DNA of 64,000 nucleotides from Shinella pollutisoli (GCF_024609765.1 NZ_JANFDG010000007.1:1-64000), one strand, 5' to 3'. Counted from the stretch's first letter, positions 8,941 to 18,028 are shown. The notes: generated by a model from the letters alone, not told the origin. A program made the numbers and translations.

Positions 8941-9942
8941 CTAGGCGCCGACGCTCTTGCGCTCCCTGCGGCGGCGCGCGTATTCCGCAAGGCCGACCGT
9001 CGTGATGAGCATCGCGCCGTTGAACAGCGGTTCGACGAAGAACGGGGCGCCCAGCTGGCTGAGGCCGGTCACTGCGATGGCCAGCACGGCCACGGCGAGC
9101 AGCGTGCCGCCGACATTGGCCCGTCCCGGGCGGACGGACGTGACGCCGAGCAGGGCGCCGGTGAAGGCCGGCAGCAGCATCTCCTGCCCGACGGTGCTCT
9201 GGCCGACCAGAAGCTGCGCCTGGAGGATGACGCCGGCGAAGGCGGCGATCACGCCGGAGGCGATGAAGGCGAGCGTCACGTAGCGCGCCGAGCGGATGCC
9301 CATCAGCTCGGCCGCACGGGGATTGTCGCCGATGATGTAGAGGAAGCGGCCGACCGGCAGGTACTCGAAGACGATCCACAGCACGATGGCGAAGAAGGCC
9401 ACATAGAGAATGACGACGGGGATGCCGAGGCCCGGGATCATGCCCGACAGCGACGTGAAGGCTTCGGGCAGGGCGCCGATCACCTGCTGTCCGCCCGTGT
9501 ACCACTGGTTGAGGCCCAGCAGCACCGTGCCCGAGCCCAGCGTGGCGATGAAGGAGCTCACGCCCGCCCGGCTGACGAGCAGGCCGTTGATCCAGCCGAC
9601 GATCCCGCCGCCGACGAGGATGATCAGCACGGTCGCCTGCCAGGAGAGGCCCTGCTGCGTCTGCAGGCCGTTCGCCAGCACCTGGGCGAAGCCGAGCGTC
9701 GAGGCGACGGACAGGTCGAAATGGTTCGCGGCGAGCGGAATCATCACGGCCAGGGCCAGCAGCGCATAGATGGAGCGCGCATTGAGCACCGAGTTGAAGG
9801 TGAAGGCGGTGAGGAACGTGTCGCCCTTGAGGATCGCAAACAGCAGGAAGAGCGCGACGAGCAGCACGAGGAGTCCCCAGGAGGACAGCAGATGCTGGAG
9901 GCGTGCCACGGGATTGGTCTTGGCGATGGATGACGAGGACAT
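8941..9942 (-). CDS. Ribose-type ABC transporter permease (RbsC family)
   Basis: This is a 333-residue inner-membrane permease of the BPD_transp_2 family that carries sugars or sugar acids. It has about ten hydrophobic segments, the conserved DLSVASTLGFAQVLANG region (about residues 75-92), and the family block GRFLYIIGDNPRAAELMGIRS. The ATG at 9942 overlaps the ATPase stop by one base (TGATG). It is the last gene of a three-gene SBP-ATPase-permease operon. Substrate is unknown; context suggests a sugar acid or its lactone. Confidence 0.9.
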   Translation of the reverse strand: MSSSSIAKTNPVARLQHLLSSWGLLVLLVALFLLFAILKGDTFLTAFTFNSVLNARSIYALLALAVMIPLAANHFDLSVASTLGFAQVLANGLQTQQGLSWQATVLIILVGGGIVGWINGLLVSRAGVSSFIATLGSGTVLLGLNQWYTGGQQVIGALPEAFTSLSGMIPGLGIPVVILYVAFFAIVLWIVFEYLPVGRFLYIIGDNPRAAELMGIRSARYVTLAFIASGVIAAFAGVILQAQLLVGQSTVGQEMLLPAFTGALLGVTSVRPGRANVGGTLLAVAVLAIAVTGLSQLGAPFFVEPLFNGAMLITTVGLAEYARRRRERKSVGA

Positions 9943-11480
9943 CAGTCTTTTCCTGTATGGGCCGTGTCGGCGCTGTCGGCCGAAAGGGCCACGAGCTTCG
10001 ACACCGAAAGCTGGTCGCGGCCGACTTCGTGCGTGATGCGTCCGCGATTGAAGACGAGCGCCCGGTGGGCGATGCCGGCGACCTCTTCCATGTCGGCGGA
10101 GATGAGAAGGATGGCCATTCCCGCGTCCAGCGCCTCCTGGAAAAGCCCGTAGATCTCGGCCTTGGCGCCGACGTCCACCCCGAGCGTCGGCTCTTCGAGG
10201 ACGATCACGCGCCGTCCCGCGGCGAGCCAGCGGGCGACGATGATCTTCTGCTGGTTGCCGCCGCTGAGCGTCGCGATGATGCGCTCGGGGTCGGCGGGGC
10301 GAACGGAGAAGCGCCGGATGATCTCCCGGGCGTCCTGCCGCTCCCTGGCCGGTCCGATCGGCGTAAAGGCGCTGCGTCCGAACAGGCCCGGGTCCGGATA
10401 GAGGTTCTCGCGGACGGTCAGCCCGCCGGCGAGGCTCTCCTCACGGCGCTTGGAGGACACGAAGCCGATGCCGCGCCGTGTCGCCTCGAAGGGCGCGCGC
10501 ACCCTGGCGTCGGCGCCGTCGAGCCGCACGACGCCTCCGCGGATCTCCATGTCGCCGTAGATCGCCCGGCCGATCTCGGCCTGCCCGGCGCCCCTCAGGC
10601 CCACCAGGCCGAGGATCTCGCCGGCGCGCAGGGAGAAGGAGACGGGTCCGACCTTGCGGACCGTCAGCTCCTCGACCTCCATCACGACCCGGCCCGTCTC
10701 GGCGACGGGCGTGACGAAGACCTCGTCGAGCGGCCGCCCGACGATGGCGTGAACGAGCTGCGCCGAATCGACCGCGCTCACCGGATCGGAGCGCACGCGC
10801 TTTCCGTTGCGCAGCACCGTGATGCGGTCGGCGATCCGGAACACCTCGTCGAGGCGATGGGTCACGTAGAGCACGGCGACGCCGCGGTCGCGCAGCCGCA
10901 CCACGGTGTCGAGGAGCCTCGACACGTCCTGTTCCGGCAATGCGGCGGTCGGCTCGTCGAGCACGACGATCTGCGCGTCGAGCGCAAGGGCGCGGGCGAT
11001 GGCGACGATCGCCTTGTCGGCCGCCGAGAGGCCGCCGACGCGCGCGTCGGGATCGATGTCGGTGCTGAGTCGGGACAGCGCCTCGACGCCGGCCCGGCGC
11101 GTCCCGCGCCAGTCGATCAGCCCCGCCCTGCGCCGGTAGCCGGCGATGAGCGCGACGTTCTCGGCCACCGTCATCGTGTCGACGAGGCCGAGATCCTGGT
11201 GGATGAAGGCGATGGGAAGCGCGCCGGGCGCGGGCTCGACCGGCTTGCCGTCGAGCAGGAACGTGCCGGCATCGGCCTGGTACACGCCGGCCAGGATCTT
11301 GATCAGCGTGGACTTGCCGGCGCCGTTCTCGCCGAGCAGGGCATGCACTTCGCCGCGGTGAAGGTCGAGCGCCACGTCGTCCAGCGCCCGCGTCCCCACG
11401 AAGCTCTTCTCCAGGCCACGGATGGCGAGGAAAGCCTCGCCATCCGTGGCCGCGGCCGCCTTGGGAGCAACCTTGTTCAC
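9942..11480 (-). CDS. Ribose-type ABC transporter ATPase (RbsA family, duplicated domains)
   Basis: This 512-residue protein holds two fused ABC domains. The first has Walker A GENGAGKST and VVLDEPTAAL. The second has a degenerate Walker A region (GLVGLRGAGQAE), the signature LSGGNQQK, and VLEEPTLGVDVGAK, where Glu replaces the usual first Asp of Walker B. Asymmetric domains of this kind are normal for RbsA/MglA. The GTG start at 11480 overlaps the binding-protein stop as GTGA. The longer open frame upstream runs antiparallel in character to the binding-protein gene and is not used. Confidence 0.9.
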   Translation of the reverse strand: MNKVAPKAAAATDGEAFLAIRGLEKSFVGTRALDDVALDLHRGEVHALLGENGAGKSTLIKILAGVYQADAGTFLLDGKPVEPAPGALPIAFIHQDLGLVDTMTVAENVALIAGYRRRAGLIDWRGTRRAGVEALSRLSTDIDPDARVGGLSAADKAIVAIARALALDAQIVVLDEPTAALPEQDVSRLLDTVVRLRDRGVAVLYVTHRLDEVFRIADRITVLRNGKRVRSDPVSAVDSAQLVHAIVGRPLDEVFVTPVAETGRVVMEVEELTVRKVGPVSFSLRAGEILGLVGLRGAGQAEIGRAIYGDMEIRGGVVRLDGADARVRAPFEATRRGIGFVSSKRREESLAGGLTVRENLYPDPGLFGRSAFTPIGPARERQDAREIIRRFSVRPADPERIIATLSGGNQQKIIVARWLAAGRRVIVLEEPTLGVDVGAKAEIYGLFQEALDAGMAILLISADMEEVAGIAHRALVFNRGRITHEVGRDQLSVSKLVALSADSADTAHTGKD

Positions 11481-12574
11481 TCGACGCCCCAGAGCTTCAG
11501 GTAGCGGTTCGCGAAGTCGTTGTCGGGAATGTAGGTGTTCTTGTCGCCGCCCTGCGCGTCGACGTTGCTCGCGGTCACGAGATACGGCAGCGGCACGGTG
11601 CCGCTCGGCGGAAGCTTGTGCAGCGCGCGGTTCATCTCGTCCACCGCCTGGTAGCCGACATAGGCGTTCGGTTCGGCGACCGTCACCGCCTGGTACTGGT
11701 TGCCGGCGCGGATGCGGCCGTAGGCCGACTTCGTTCCGTCGGAGCCGACGAGGATGACCTGGCTCGGATCGGCGCCGCCGGCCTTCAGGGCCGGAACCTG
11801 GAAGTCCAGCGTGAAGTCGGCGATGGCGGTGATATAGAGCGGCGTGCCGTATTTCTGCACCCATGAGGCCACGAGCTGCGGCTGGCGCTGGGCCGCCTCG
11901 GCGAGCGGCGTGTTCGAGAATTCGAGGACCTCGCAGCCTTCGCACTGCGCCAGCCGGTCTTTGACCGCCGTCGCCTTGACCATCGCGATCGCATATTCGC
12001 CGCTCGTGGTGACGACGACGCGCGCCTTGCCGTCGGAATGGGCGATGACCCAGTCCGCCTGCGCTTCGCCGATGGCCTTGGGATCCTGCTGGATATTGGT
12101 GAAGAGGCCGAGGTCCGGCTGCGGGCCGGGCGTGCCGGCCGCATGGATTCCCACCACCGGGATGTCCTGGGCGGTCGCCTGCTTGATGGCTTCGGCGAGG
12201 CTGCGGGCGTCGGCGCTGGTGATGATGCCGTCGACCTTCAGCGAGATGGCCTGGTTCATGCCGGACAGCCAGCTGACCGGGCTGCCGCGGCCGTCGATGA
12301 CGGTGACCTTCCAGCCGGCCTTCTCGCCCGCCTCCACGATCGCCCGGCCCCATTCGCGCTCGGCATCGTTCTGCTCGTTCGCGGAGACATAGGCGATGTG
12401 CTTGCCCTTCTCGATCTTCGGCCCCTCGCTCGGTCCGGACCATTCGGTCTTTTCCGCGCCGAGGCGCTCGATGTTCTGCTTCGCCTCGCTCACGATATCC
12501 TGTGCGAGGGCTGGCGACGCCAGCGCAACCGTCAACCCCACGACGAGCGCCTGCGCTCTACGAAACGTCTTCAT
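11477..12574 (-). CDS. Ribose-type ABC transporter substrate-binding protein
   Basis: This 365-residue periplasmic binding protein has a clear signal peptide (MKTFRRAQ then a hydrophobic core, cut after ALA near residue 24) and a type I sugar-binding fold (PF13407-like). The ATG at 12574 is preceded by GGAGGAAG. It opens the transporter operon and lies divergent from the amidohydrolase gene, with one copy of the 13-bp GntR-type operator between them. Ligand unknown. Confidence 0.9.
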   Translation of the reverse strand: MKTFRRAQALVVGLTVALASPALAQDIVSEAKQNIERLGAEKTEWSGPSEGPKIEKGKHIAYVSANEQNDAEREWGRAIVEAGEKAGWKVTVIDGRGSPVSWLSGMNQAISLKVDGIITSADARSLAEAIKQATAQDIPVVGIHAAGTPGPQPDLGLFTNIQQDPKAIGEAQADWVIAHSDGKARVVVTTSGEYAIAMVKATAVKDRLAQCEGCEVLEFSNTPLAEAAQRQPQLVASWVQKYGTPLYITAIADFTLDFQVPALKAGGADPSQVILVGSDGTKSAYGRIRAGNQYQAVTVAEPNAYVGYQAVDEMNRALHKLPPSGTVPLPYLVTASNVDAQGGDKNTYIPDNDFANRYLKLWGVE

Positions 12575-12632
12575 ATCTTCCTCCGCCCGGTGAAATCCCT
12601 TCGCAATGCCGATCGGCATGCTGGACTAACCT

Positions 12633-12645
12633 AATGTCTGATATT
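12633..12645. promoter_or_regulatory. 13-bp operator, copy 1 of 3
   Basis: AATGTCTGATATT, identical to the copies at 14448-14460 and 15968-15980. It is a near palindrome around the central T: five of six base pairs match. It sits in the 140-base divergent region between the ABC transporter operon and the amidohydrolase gene, so one bound regulator could control both. The FadR-type GntR protein at 13671-14432 is the likely partner. Confidence 0.75.
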
Positions 12646-12714
12646 ATGATGTGTCAATGGAGTTGCTTCACGATGACAGGAAGCGCCCATTCAAGCCAGC
12701 GTCAGGACGAGAGA

Positions 12715-13566
12715 ATGCCGAGCTTTCCGATCATAGACAGCCATGTCCACCTCTATGACGTGAATCGTCTGAGCTATAGCTGGCTGGAGAGGCGCCCGGG
12801 AATCAACCGGCCGCATCTCTTCGAGGACTATGCCCGGGCAACGGCCGGCGTCGAGGTCGAGAAGCTCGTTTTCGCGGAAGTCTGGGTCGATCCGCACCTC
12901 AATCTCGCCGAGGCGGACTGGCTCGCCGAGCAGGCCGCCCGCCATCCCGCCATCGCCGGCATGATCGCGGCCGCGCCGCTGGAGATCGGCCGCCGGATCC
13001 AGCCGCAGATCGAGCATCTGCGGCGCCATCCGACCTTCCGGGCCATCCGACGGATCACCGAGGCCGAGGCCGACGACGCCTATTGCCTGCGGCCCGATTT
13101 CGTCGAGGGCGTGCGGCTTCTCGGCGAGCAGGGCATCGTCTGCGACGTCTGCGTCTTCCACCACCAGCTTCCCGGCGTCATCGGCCTGGCGCGGCTCTGC
13201 CCGGACACGACGATCGTGCTGGATCACATCGGCAAGCCGCCGATCCGGACCGGAGAGCGCGATCCCTGGCGCGACAATCTCAGGCAGCTGGCCGCGCTTC
13301 CGAATGTCCATTGCAAGATCTCGGGCGTGGTGACCGAGGCCGATCAGGCGAACTGGAGCCGCGAGATCATCCGGCCGTATGTCGATCATGCCATCGAGTG
13401 CTTCGGCTTCGACCGCATCATGTTCGGAAGCGACTGGCCGGTGCTCGCGCTCACCACCGGCTACGGGGAATGGGTCGAGATGGTCGACTGGATCGTCGAG
13501 GAGTGCGCAGTGGGCGACAGGCGGAAGCTCTACCGGGACAATGCCGCGAAAGTCTATCGCCTCTAG
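12715..13566 (+). CDS. Amidohydrolase-2 family protein, probable sugar-acid lactonase
   Basis: This 283-residue TIM-barrel metal-dependent hydrolase belongs to COG3618, whose studied members open lactones of fucose, rhamnose and related sugars. Metal-site motifs are present: HVHLYD near the N-terminus (residues 10-15), VLDHIGKPP in the middle, and GSDWPV near the end. The ATG at 12715 follows AGGACGAGAG; an in-frame ATG at 12673 would add 14 residues of no family value. The gene is co-directional with the GntR gene 105 bases downstream. Lactone hydrolysis is inferred from the family; the substrate is unknown. Confidence 0.8.
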   Translation: MPSFPIIDSHVHLYDVNRLSYSWLERRPGINRPHLFEDYARATAGVEVEKLVFAEVWVDPHLNLAEADWLAEQAARHPAIAGMIAAAPLEIGRRIQPQIEHLRRHPTFRAIRRITEAEADDAYCLRPDFVEGVRLLGEQGIVCDVCVFHHQLPGVIGLARLCPDTTIVLDHIGKPPIRTGERDPWRDNLRQLAALPNVHCKISGVVTEADQANWSREIIRPYVDHAIECFGFDRIMFGSDWPVLALTTGYGEWVEMVDWIVEECAVGDRRKLYRDNAAKVYRL

Positions 13567-13670
13567 GAGGGACGCCGGGAATCGGCTCGCATTGAAGGGT
13601 GCGACAGCGTTATGTTATTGATCCTGAAACGTCGGCCACAGTGCACCCGACATCACCCGAGAGGGCATCC

Positions 13671-14432
13671 GTGAAGAAAGACATCCTGCAAAACGCCTCG
13701 CAAGCCATCGATCCCGAACGGATCTTCGCGACGCCGCGGGAGATCGTGCCGATCCAGCGCGCGACCCTGCCGCAGGAAATCGTCAAGGCGATCGCCGATC
13801 TCATACGCCGCGGCGTCTGGCGGGCAGGCGACATGATCCCGGCGGAGAAGGAGCTCGCCACGCAGTTCGGCGTCGGGCGGTCCACCATCCGGGAAGCGGT
13901 CAAGAGCCTCGCGGTGATGGGCGTGATCGAGTCGCGCGCCGGCGAGGGCTCCTTCCTGCGGCAGCCGTCCTCCGAGGCGCTGGCGGGCGCCATGATGTGG
14001 GGCCTGCTTCTGAGCGAGCGCAATCTCGACGATCTGCTCGAGGCGCGGATCCTGATCGAGGTGGAGTGTTCCTCCAAGGCGGCGGAGCTTCGCGGCGACG
14101 ACGTCCCGCCGCGGCTCTACAGGATCGTCGAGGAGATGCGGAACCATTTCTCGGACTATTCCCGCTTCATGGCGCTCGACAACGAGTTCCATGTGCTTCT
14201 TGCGCGCTCGGCGGGCAACGTCCTCTATTCCACGATGGCCGAGACGATCCAGGGCCTCGTCCGCATATGGTATTCGGCGACCTACGACATTCCGGGAACG
14301 ATGGACCTGACGATCGCCGAGCACATGCGGATCGTCGACGCCGTGAGGGACCGGAACGAGCTCGCTGCGAAGGAGGCCATGCGTGCGCATCTCTCCCGCG
14401 CGGGGTCGCGGCTCAAGCTCGCGCTCGGATAG
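13671..14432 (+). CDS. GntR-family regulator, FadR subfamily
   Basis: This 253-residue regulator has an N-terminal winged helix (PAEKELATQFGVGRSTIREAVKSL pattern, about residues 40-70 from this start) and a C-terminal FCD ligand domain with the metal-binding His spread (DNEFHVLLA, EHMRIVDA). The GTG at 13671 is chosen because GAGAGGG precedes it at suitable distance. Another in-frame GTG at 13599 would add 24 residues that do not look like this family. It is the probable reader of the three 13-bp operators that flank it. Confidence 0.87.
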   Translation: MKKDILQNASQAIDPERIFATPREIVPIQRATLPQEIVKAIADLIRRGVWRAGDMIPAEKELATQFGVGRSTIREAVKSLAVMGVIESRAGEGSFLRQPSSEALAGAMMWGLLLSERNLDDLLEARILIEVECSSKAAELRGDDVPPRLYRIVEEMRNHFSDYSRFMALDNEFHVLLARSAGNVLYSTMAETIQGLVRIWYSATYDIPGTMDLTIAEHMRIVDAVRDRNELAAKEAMRAHLSRAGSRLKLALG

Positions 14433-14447
14433 GGTTTCGCGTTTTTA

Positions 14448-14460
14448 AATGTCTGATATT
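14448..14460. promoter_or_regulatory. 13-bp operator, copy 2 of 3
   Basis: AATGTCTGATATT lies 15 bases after the GntR stop and about 90 bases before the chosen start of the FMN dehydrogenase gene. It marks a separate promoter for that gene. An ATG at 14468, only 7 bases on, is therefore unlikely to be the translation start. Confidence 0.75.
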
Positions 14461-14551
14461 CGGAAATATGATTGACGAACGAACATGGGCAGGACAGAAA
14501 GGCATGGGGCTTACAGCATCCGAACTATCGAGGGGCTCATGGAACGTGGCG

Positions 14552-15754
14552 ATGCCGGAAAAATCATCTGAGACCGTTCCGCGGGACCACCGGTTCACAA
14601 GCATCGATGCCGTGCGGGAAATCGCCCGGCGCAGGCTGCCGCGGATGGTGTTCGACTTCGCCGACGGCGGCGCCGAGACCGAGCGCACGATGCGCCGCAA
14701 CGAAGAAGCCTTCGGCAACCTGCAGCTGATGCCGCGTCCCCTAAGCGGCGGCGCGGAACGGGATCTCTCCGTCACGCTTCTCGGCACCAGGCTGTCCATG
14801 CCGCTGATCATCGGGCCGACGGGCTTCGCCGGTCTCTTCTGGCCGCAGGGCGAACTCGCCGCCGCCCGGGCGGCGCACGCGGCCGGGACGGCCTATGTGA
14901 TGAGCCATGCCTCGACGATCACGATCGAGAGGCTGGCGCGGGACGCCGCCGGGCCGAACTGGTTCCAGAATTTCATCTACAGGGACCGGGGCCTGACCAG
15001 GTCCTTCGCCGAGCGGGCGCTCGCGAGCGGCTACGACGCCATGGTGATCACCATCGACAACCAGGTGCCCGGGTTTCGCGAGCGCGACGTCCGGAACGGC
15101 TTCGTCGTTCCGCCGCGGATCACCGTGCGGAATGCGGTCGACCTGATTCTGCACCCGGGTTGGGGGTTGCGGATGCTGCGCACGCCGAACCTGACCTTCG
15201 CCAACTACGCCTCCGCCGAGCATGCCAGCATCATGGCGCTGAGCGCCTACATGGCCAGCAACCTCAATCCCGACGTGTCCTGGGACGATATCGACGCCGC
15301 CCGCAGGACATGGCCGGGAAAGCTGCTGGTAAAGGGGATCCTGCATCCGCTCGATGCCGTCGAGGCCATCGAGCGGGGGGCGGACGGCATCATCGTGTCG
15401 AACCACGGCGGCCGCCAGCTCGACGGCGCCCCCGCGACGATCGAGGTCCTGCCGGCGATCGTGGAGGCTGTCGCCGGCCGTGTGCCGGTGCTGCTGGACG
15501 GAGGTGTCAGGCGGGGCGCGGACGTGGTCAGGGCGCGCGCGCTGGGGGCTGCGGCATGTCTCATCGGTCGGCCCCAGCTCTGGGGCCTGGCCGCCGGCGG
15601 AGAATACGGCGTTCGCCAGGTGCTCGAGATCCTGCGCGAGGAGATGGACCGCGTGCTCGCCCTCTGCGGCATCCGAAGCGTCGCAGACATCGATGCATCC
15701 TGCCTCCGGCGCGAGGGGAATCCCGGCAGCGACCCCGCTTCCGGAACCGTGTGA
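14552..15754 (+). CDS. FMN-dependent alpha-hydroxy-acid dehydrogenase
   Basis: This 400-residue TIM-barrel flavoenzyme belongs to the L-lactate dehydrogenase/glycolate oxidase family and oxidises an alpha-hydroxy acid to the 2-oxo acid. Recognisable blocks are ARRRLPRMVFDFADGG, MPLIIGPTGFAGLFWPQGE, GFRERDVRNGF, the catalytic-histidine block VSNHGGRQLDGAP, and the FMN phosphate region LLDGGVRRGADVVRARALGA. Start 14552 gives the usual short N-terminal extension; 14504, which follows an AGAAAGG, is an alternative adding 16 residues. It may oxidise the sugar acid released by the neighbouring lactonase, which is inference from context only. Confidence 0.87.
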   Translation: MPEKSSETVPRDHRFTSIDAVREIARRRLPRMVFDFADGGAETERTMRRNEEAFGNLQLMPRPLSGGAERDLSVTLLGTRLSMPLIIGPTGFAGLFWPQGELAAARAAHAAGTAYVMSHASTITIERLARDAAGPNWFQNFIYRDRGLTRSFAERALASGYDAMVITIDNQVPGFRERDVRNGFVVPPRITVRNAVDLILHPGWGLRMLRTPNLTFANYASAEHASIMALSAYMASNLNPDVSWDDIDAARRTWPGKLLVKGILHPLDAVEAIERGADGIIVSNHGGRQLDGAPATIEVLPAIVEAVAGRVPVLLDGGVRRGADVVRARALGAAACLIGRPQLWGLAAGGEYGVRQVLEILREEMDRVLALCGIRSVADIDASCLRREGNPGSDPASGTV

Positions 15755-15967
15755 CATGGGAAGCGGAACGGCTTCACGCTTCGAAAGGAAGCGGAAACGC
15801 TCCGGGTCGACGTGTGCGTCGGGCGCCTGTGGTTTGCGGGCCATCGGATCGTTCAGGCTTTCGGCGGGCCGGCGGGAACGACGTTCCGGGACGTACTGGA
15901 TGCCGGAACGCGCCAAAAATATCGGCGTAGCGCCGTCATGAAGGGCCGCATGCTCGACAGCTTGTCA
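15755..15967. other. Gap before the ApnO-like gene, nothing recognised
   Basis: About 210 bases between the FMN dehydrogenase stop and the third 13-bp operator. Open frames crossing it on both strands have no recognisable protein character, and I see no terminator with a T run. Confidence 0.4.
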
Positions 15968-15980
15968 AATGTCTGATATT
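15968..15980. promoter_or_regulatory. 13-bp operator, copy 3 of 3
   Basis: AATGTCTGATATT, exact repeat of the other two copies, 72 bases before the ApnO-like start. It places the ApnO-like gene, and probably the TRAP transporter behind it, under the same regulator as the ABC transporter and the lactonase. Confidence 0.75.
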
Positions 15981-16051
15981 CAGTTGTTTAATCGATGGCT
16001 CTGGGAAACCCCGGCGGCCACCAGATCCGGAATGGAAGGAAGGAACGGGAA

Positions 16052-16879
16052 ATGACGGTAATTGCCCTGGTCGGCGCGGGCGGGAAAATGGGATATCGCC
16101 TGTCCAAGAACCTGATCGGCTCGCGCTTTCAGGTCCGCCATGTCGAGGTCAGCGATGCCGGCAAGGCGCGGCTGGAGAAGGACCTCGGAATCCGCACCGT
16201 GGGCATGGACGATGCGCTGAACGGGGCGGAGGTGGTCATCCTCGCCGTACCGGACACCGCGATCGGCAAGGTCGCCGGCGGCATCGTCGACAAGCTTGCG
16301 GCCGGCACCATGCTCGTCATCCTGGACGCTGCGGCGCCGATGGCCGGGCATCTGCCCGCCCGTGAGGACATCAGCTATTTCGTGACGCATCCGTGCCATC
16401 CCCCGATCTTCAACGACGAGACGGAGCCTGCCGCCAAGCGCGATTTCTTCGGCGGTGTCGCCGCCAAGCAGCACATCGTCTCGGCTCTCATGCAGGGGCC
16501 GGAGGAAGCCTACGCGCTCGGCGAGGAGGTCGCCAAGGTCATCTGGGCGCCGGTGATGCGCTCGCACAGGGTGACGGTCGAGCAGATCGCGCTTCTCGAG
16601 CCCGGCCTGTCGGAGACGGTCTGCGCCTCGCTGCTCAGCGTCATGCGCGAGGCGATGGACGAATGCGTCGAGCGCGGCGTGCCGAAGGAGGCCGCGCGCG
16701 ATTTCCTGCTCGGCCACATGAACGTGCTCGGCGCCGTCATTTTCGAGGAGACGCCCGGCGTCTTTTCGGATGCCTGCAACAAGGCGATCGAATTCGGCGT
16801 GCCGGCCCTCATGAAGAACGACTGGAAGAAGGTGTTCGAGCCGGAGGAGATTCTCGAAAGCGTCCGCCGCATAACCTGA
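16052..16879 (+). CDS. NAD-binding oxidoreductase with phosphogluconate-dehydrogenase-like C-terminus (ApnO-like)
   Basis: This 275-residue protein has an N-terminal Rossmann fold with GAGGKMG at residues 8-14 and an all-helical C-terminal domain of the 6PGDH/PDH_C kind. From memory the sequence resembles D-apionate oxidoisomerase ApnO, including the opening TVIALVGAGGKMGYRL and the THPCHPPIFNDE segment. ApnO converts D-apionate to 3-oxoisoapionate. The ATG at 16052 follows AGGAAGGAACGGG. It has its own operator copy upstream and precedes the TRAP genes by about 155 bases. Activity on another branched or linear sugar acid is equally possible. Confidence 0.7.
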   Translation: MTVIALVGAGGKMGYRLSKNLIGSRFQVRHVEVSDAGKARLEKDLGIRTVGMDDALNGAEVVILAVPDTAIGKVAGGIVDKLAAGTMLVILDAAAPMAGHLPAREDISYFVTHPCHPPIFNDETEPAAKRDFFGGVAAKQHIVSALMQGPEEAYALGEEVAKVIWAPVMRSHRVTVEQIALLEPGLSETVCASLLSVMREAMDECVERGVPKEAARDFLLGHMNVLGAVIFEETPGVFSDACNKAIEFGVPALMKNDWKKVFEPEEILESVRRIT

Positions 16880-17035
16880 CGCACAACGGCTGGCGCCGCG
16901 CACCGGAAGGCGTGCGTGGCGCGAGGGGGAAGACTTCGGACGGCCGTTGACGTCCGACTGTCCGATGCGCGTCCGAGGATGGGACGTGCGCTATTTACCG
17001 CCGCTGACAGCAAGCGGCCAATTGGGAGGAAGAGG

Positions 17036-18028
17036 ATGAAATTTTCGCAGATTCTCATGACCATGGCTTTGGTCGCGTCCGGTGCCGTCCATGCGATGGC
17101 GCAGGAGGTCAAGGAAATCCGGCTGGGCTCGCCCTGGCCGACGTCGAGCACGATCCATGTGGCGCTGCCGGTCTTCGCAGACGAGGTGGAGCGCCTTTCC
17201 GAGGGGCGCATCAAGGTTCGCGTCTATCCCGACAGCCAGCTCGGCGACATCCAGTCGCTGATCAACGGCGTGCAGCTCGGCACGGTGGACATGACCTATC
17301 TCGCGATCGGCAATGCCGGTGTCCTGCGCGGCGGCCAGGCCCTCAACGTCGCCTATGTCCCGTACCTGTTCAAATCCAAGGAGCAGGCGGAGAAGATCGC
17401 CAACGGCGAGCTCTTCAAGGGGCTCTACGACGACCTTGCCGAACAGTCCGGCGTGCGGATCTTCGCCGTCTACGGCGCCCGTTCGCCCAGAGCGGTGCAG
17501 AACAGCCAGCGTGCCATCGCGAAGCCCGAGGACCTGCAGGGGCTGAAGATCCGGATACCGCCGATCGACGGCATACGGGCGGCGTTCGAGGCCATGGGCG
17601 CGCGGCCCGTCGTCCTCGGCCTCGGGGATACCTACAACGCCATCGAGCGCCATCAGGTCGACGGGCACGAGAACGGCATCGACGCGGCGGTCGGATACAA
17701 GTGGTACGAGGTCGCCAAGCACTTCACGCCGACCGAGCACATCTACGAGACCGCCGCCTGGTACATCAACGACAAGCTGTGGAATTCCTTCACCGACGAG
17801 GAGCGGTCCATCTTCCTCGAGGCGGCGAAGGCCGGCGGCACGGCGATGACGGCGGCCGGTGAGAAGATCGACGCCGAGGGCTACGCGATCTTCGAGGCCG
17901 AGGGCGTCACGGTCACGCAGCCGGATACGGAGGCGTTCCGCGCGTTCCTCAAGGACGTGCACCTGCCCTTCGAGGGCAAGGTCTGGCCGGAAGGGCTGGT
18001 CGAGCAGATCCGGGCGATGCAGGAATAG
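17036..18028 (+). CDS. dctP: TRAP transporter substrate-binding protein DctP
   Basis: This 330-residue periplasmic binding protein has a signal peptide ending AMA-QE near residue 22 and the family pattern EVERLSEGRIKVRVYPDSQLG, then the central PEDLQGLKIRIPP block with the ligand-carboxylate Arg. TRAP systems import sugar acids and other organic acids by sodium gradient. The start follows GGGAGGAAGAGG. A perfect hairpin follows the gene, before DctQ, as expected where the binding protein needs higher expression than the membrane parts. Confidence 0.9.
   Translation: MKFSQILMTMALVASGAVHAMAQEVKEIRLGSPWPTSSTIHVALPVFADEVERLSEGRIKVRVYPDSQLGDIQSLINGVQLGTVDMTYLAIGNAGVLRGGQALNVAYVPYLFKSKEQAEKIANGELFKGLYDDLAEQSGVRIFAVYGARSPRAVQNSQRAIAKPEDLQGLKIRIPPIDGIRAAFEAMGARPVVLGLGDTYNAIERHQVDGHENGIDAAVGYKWYEVAKHFTPTEHIYETAAWYINDKLWNSFTDEERSIFLEAAKAGGTAMTAAGEKIDAEGYAIFEAEGVTVTQPDTEAFRAFLKDVHLPFEGKVWPEGLVEQIRAMQE

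Noticed and set aside
8781-9933. Plus-strand open frame 8806-9933 and minus-strand 8781-8990
   Set aside because: The first is antisense to the ABC permease and highly charged; the second has no ribosome-binding site or family resemblance.
13599-13670. Longer GntR start at the GTG of 13599
   Set aside because: The added 24 residues do not resemble this family, and the GTG at 13671 has a good GAGAGGG site.
14468-14551. Start of the FMN dehydrogenase at ATG 14468
   Set aside because: It is only 7 bases past the operator, which would leave no room for a leader. The extra residues have no family match.
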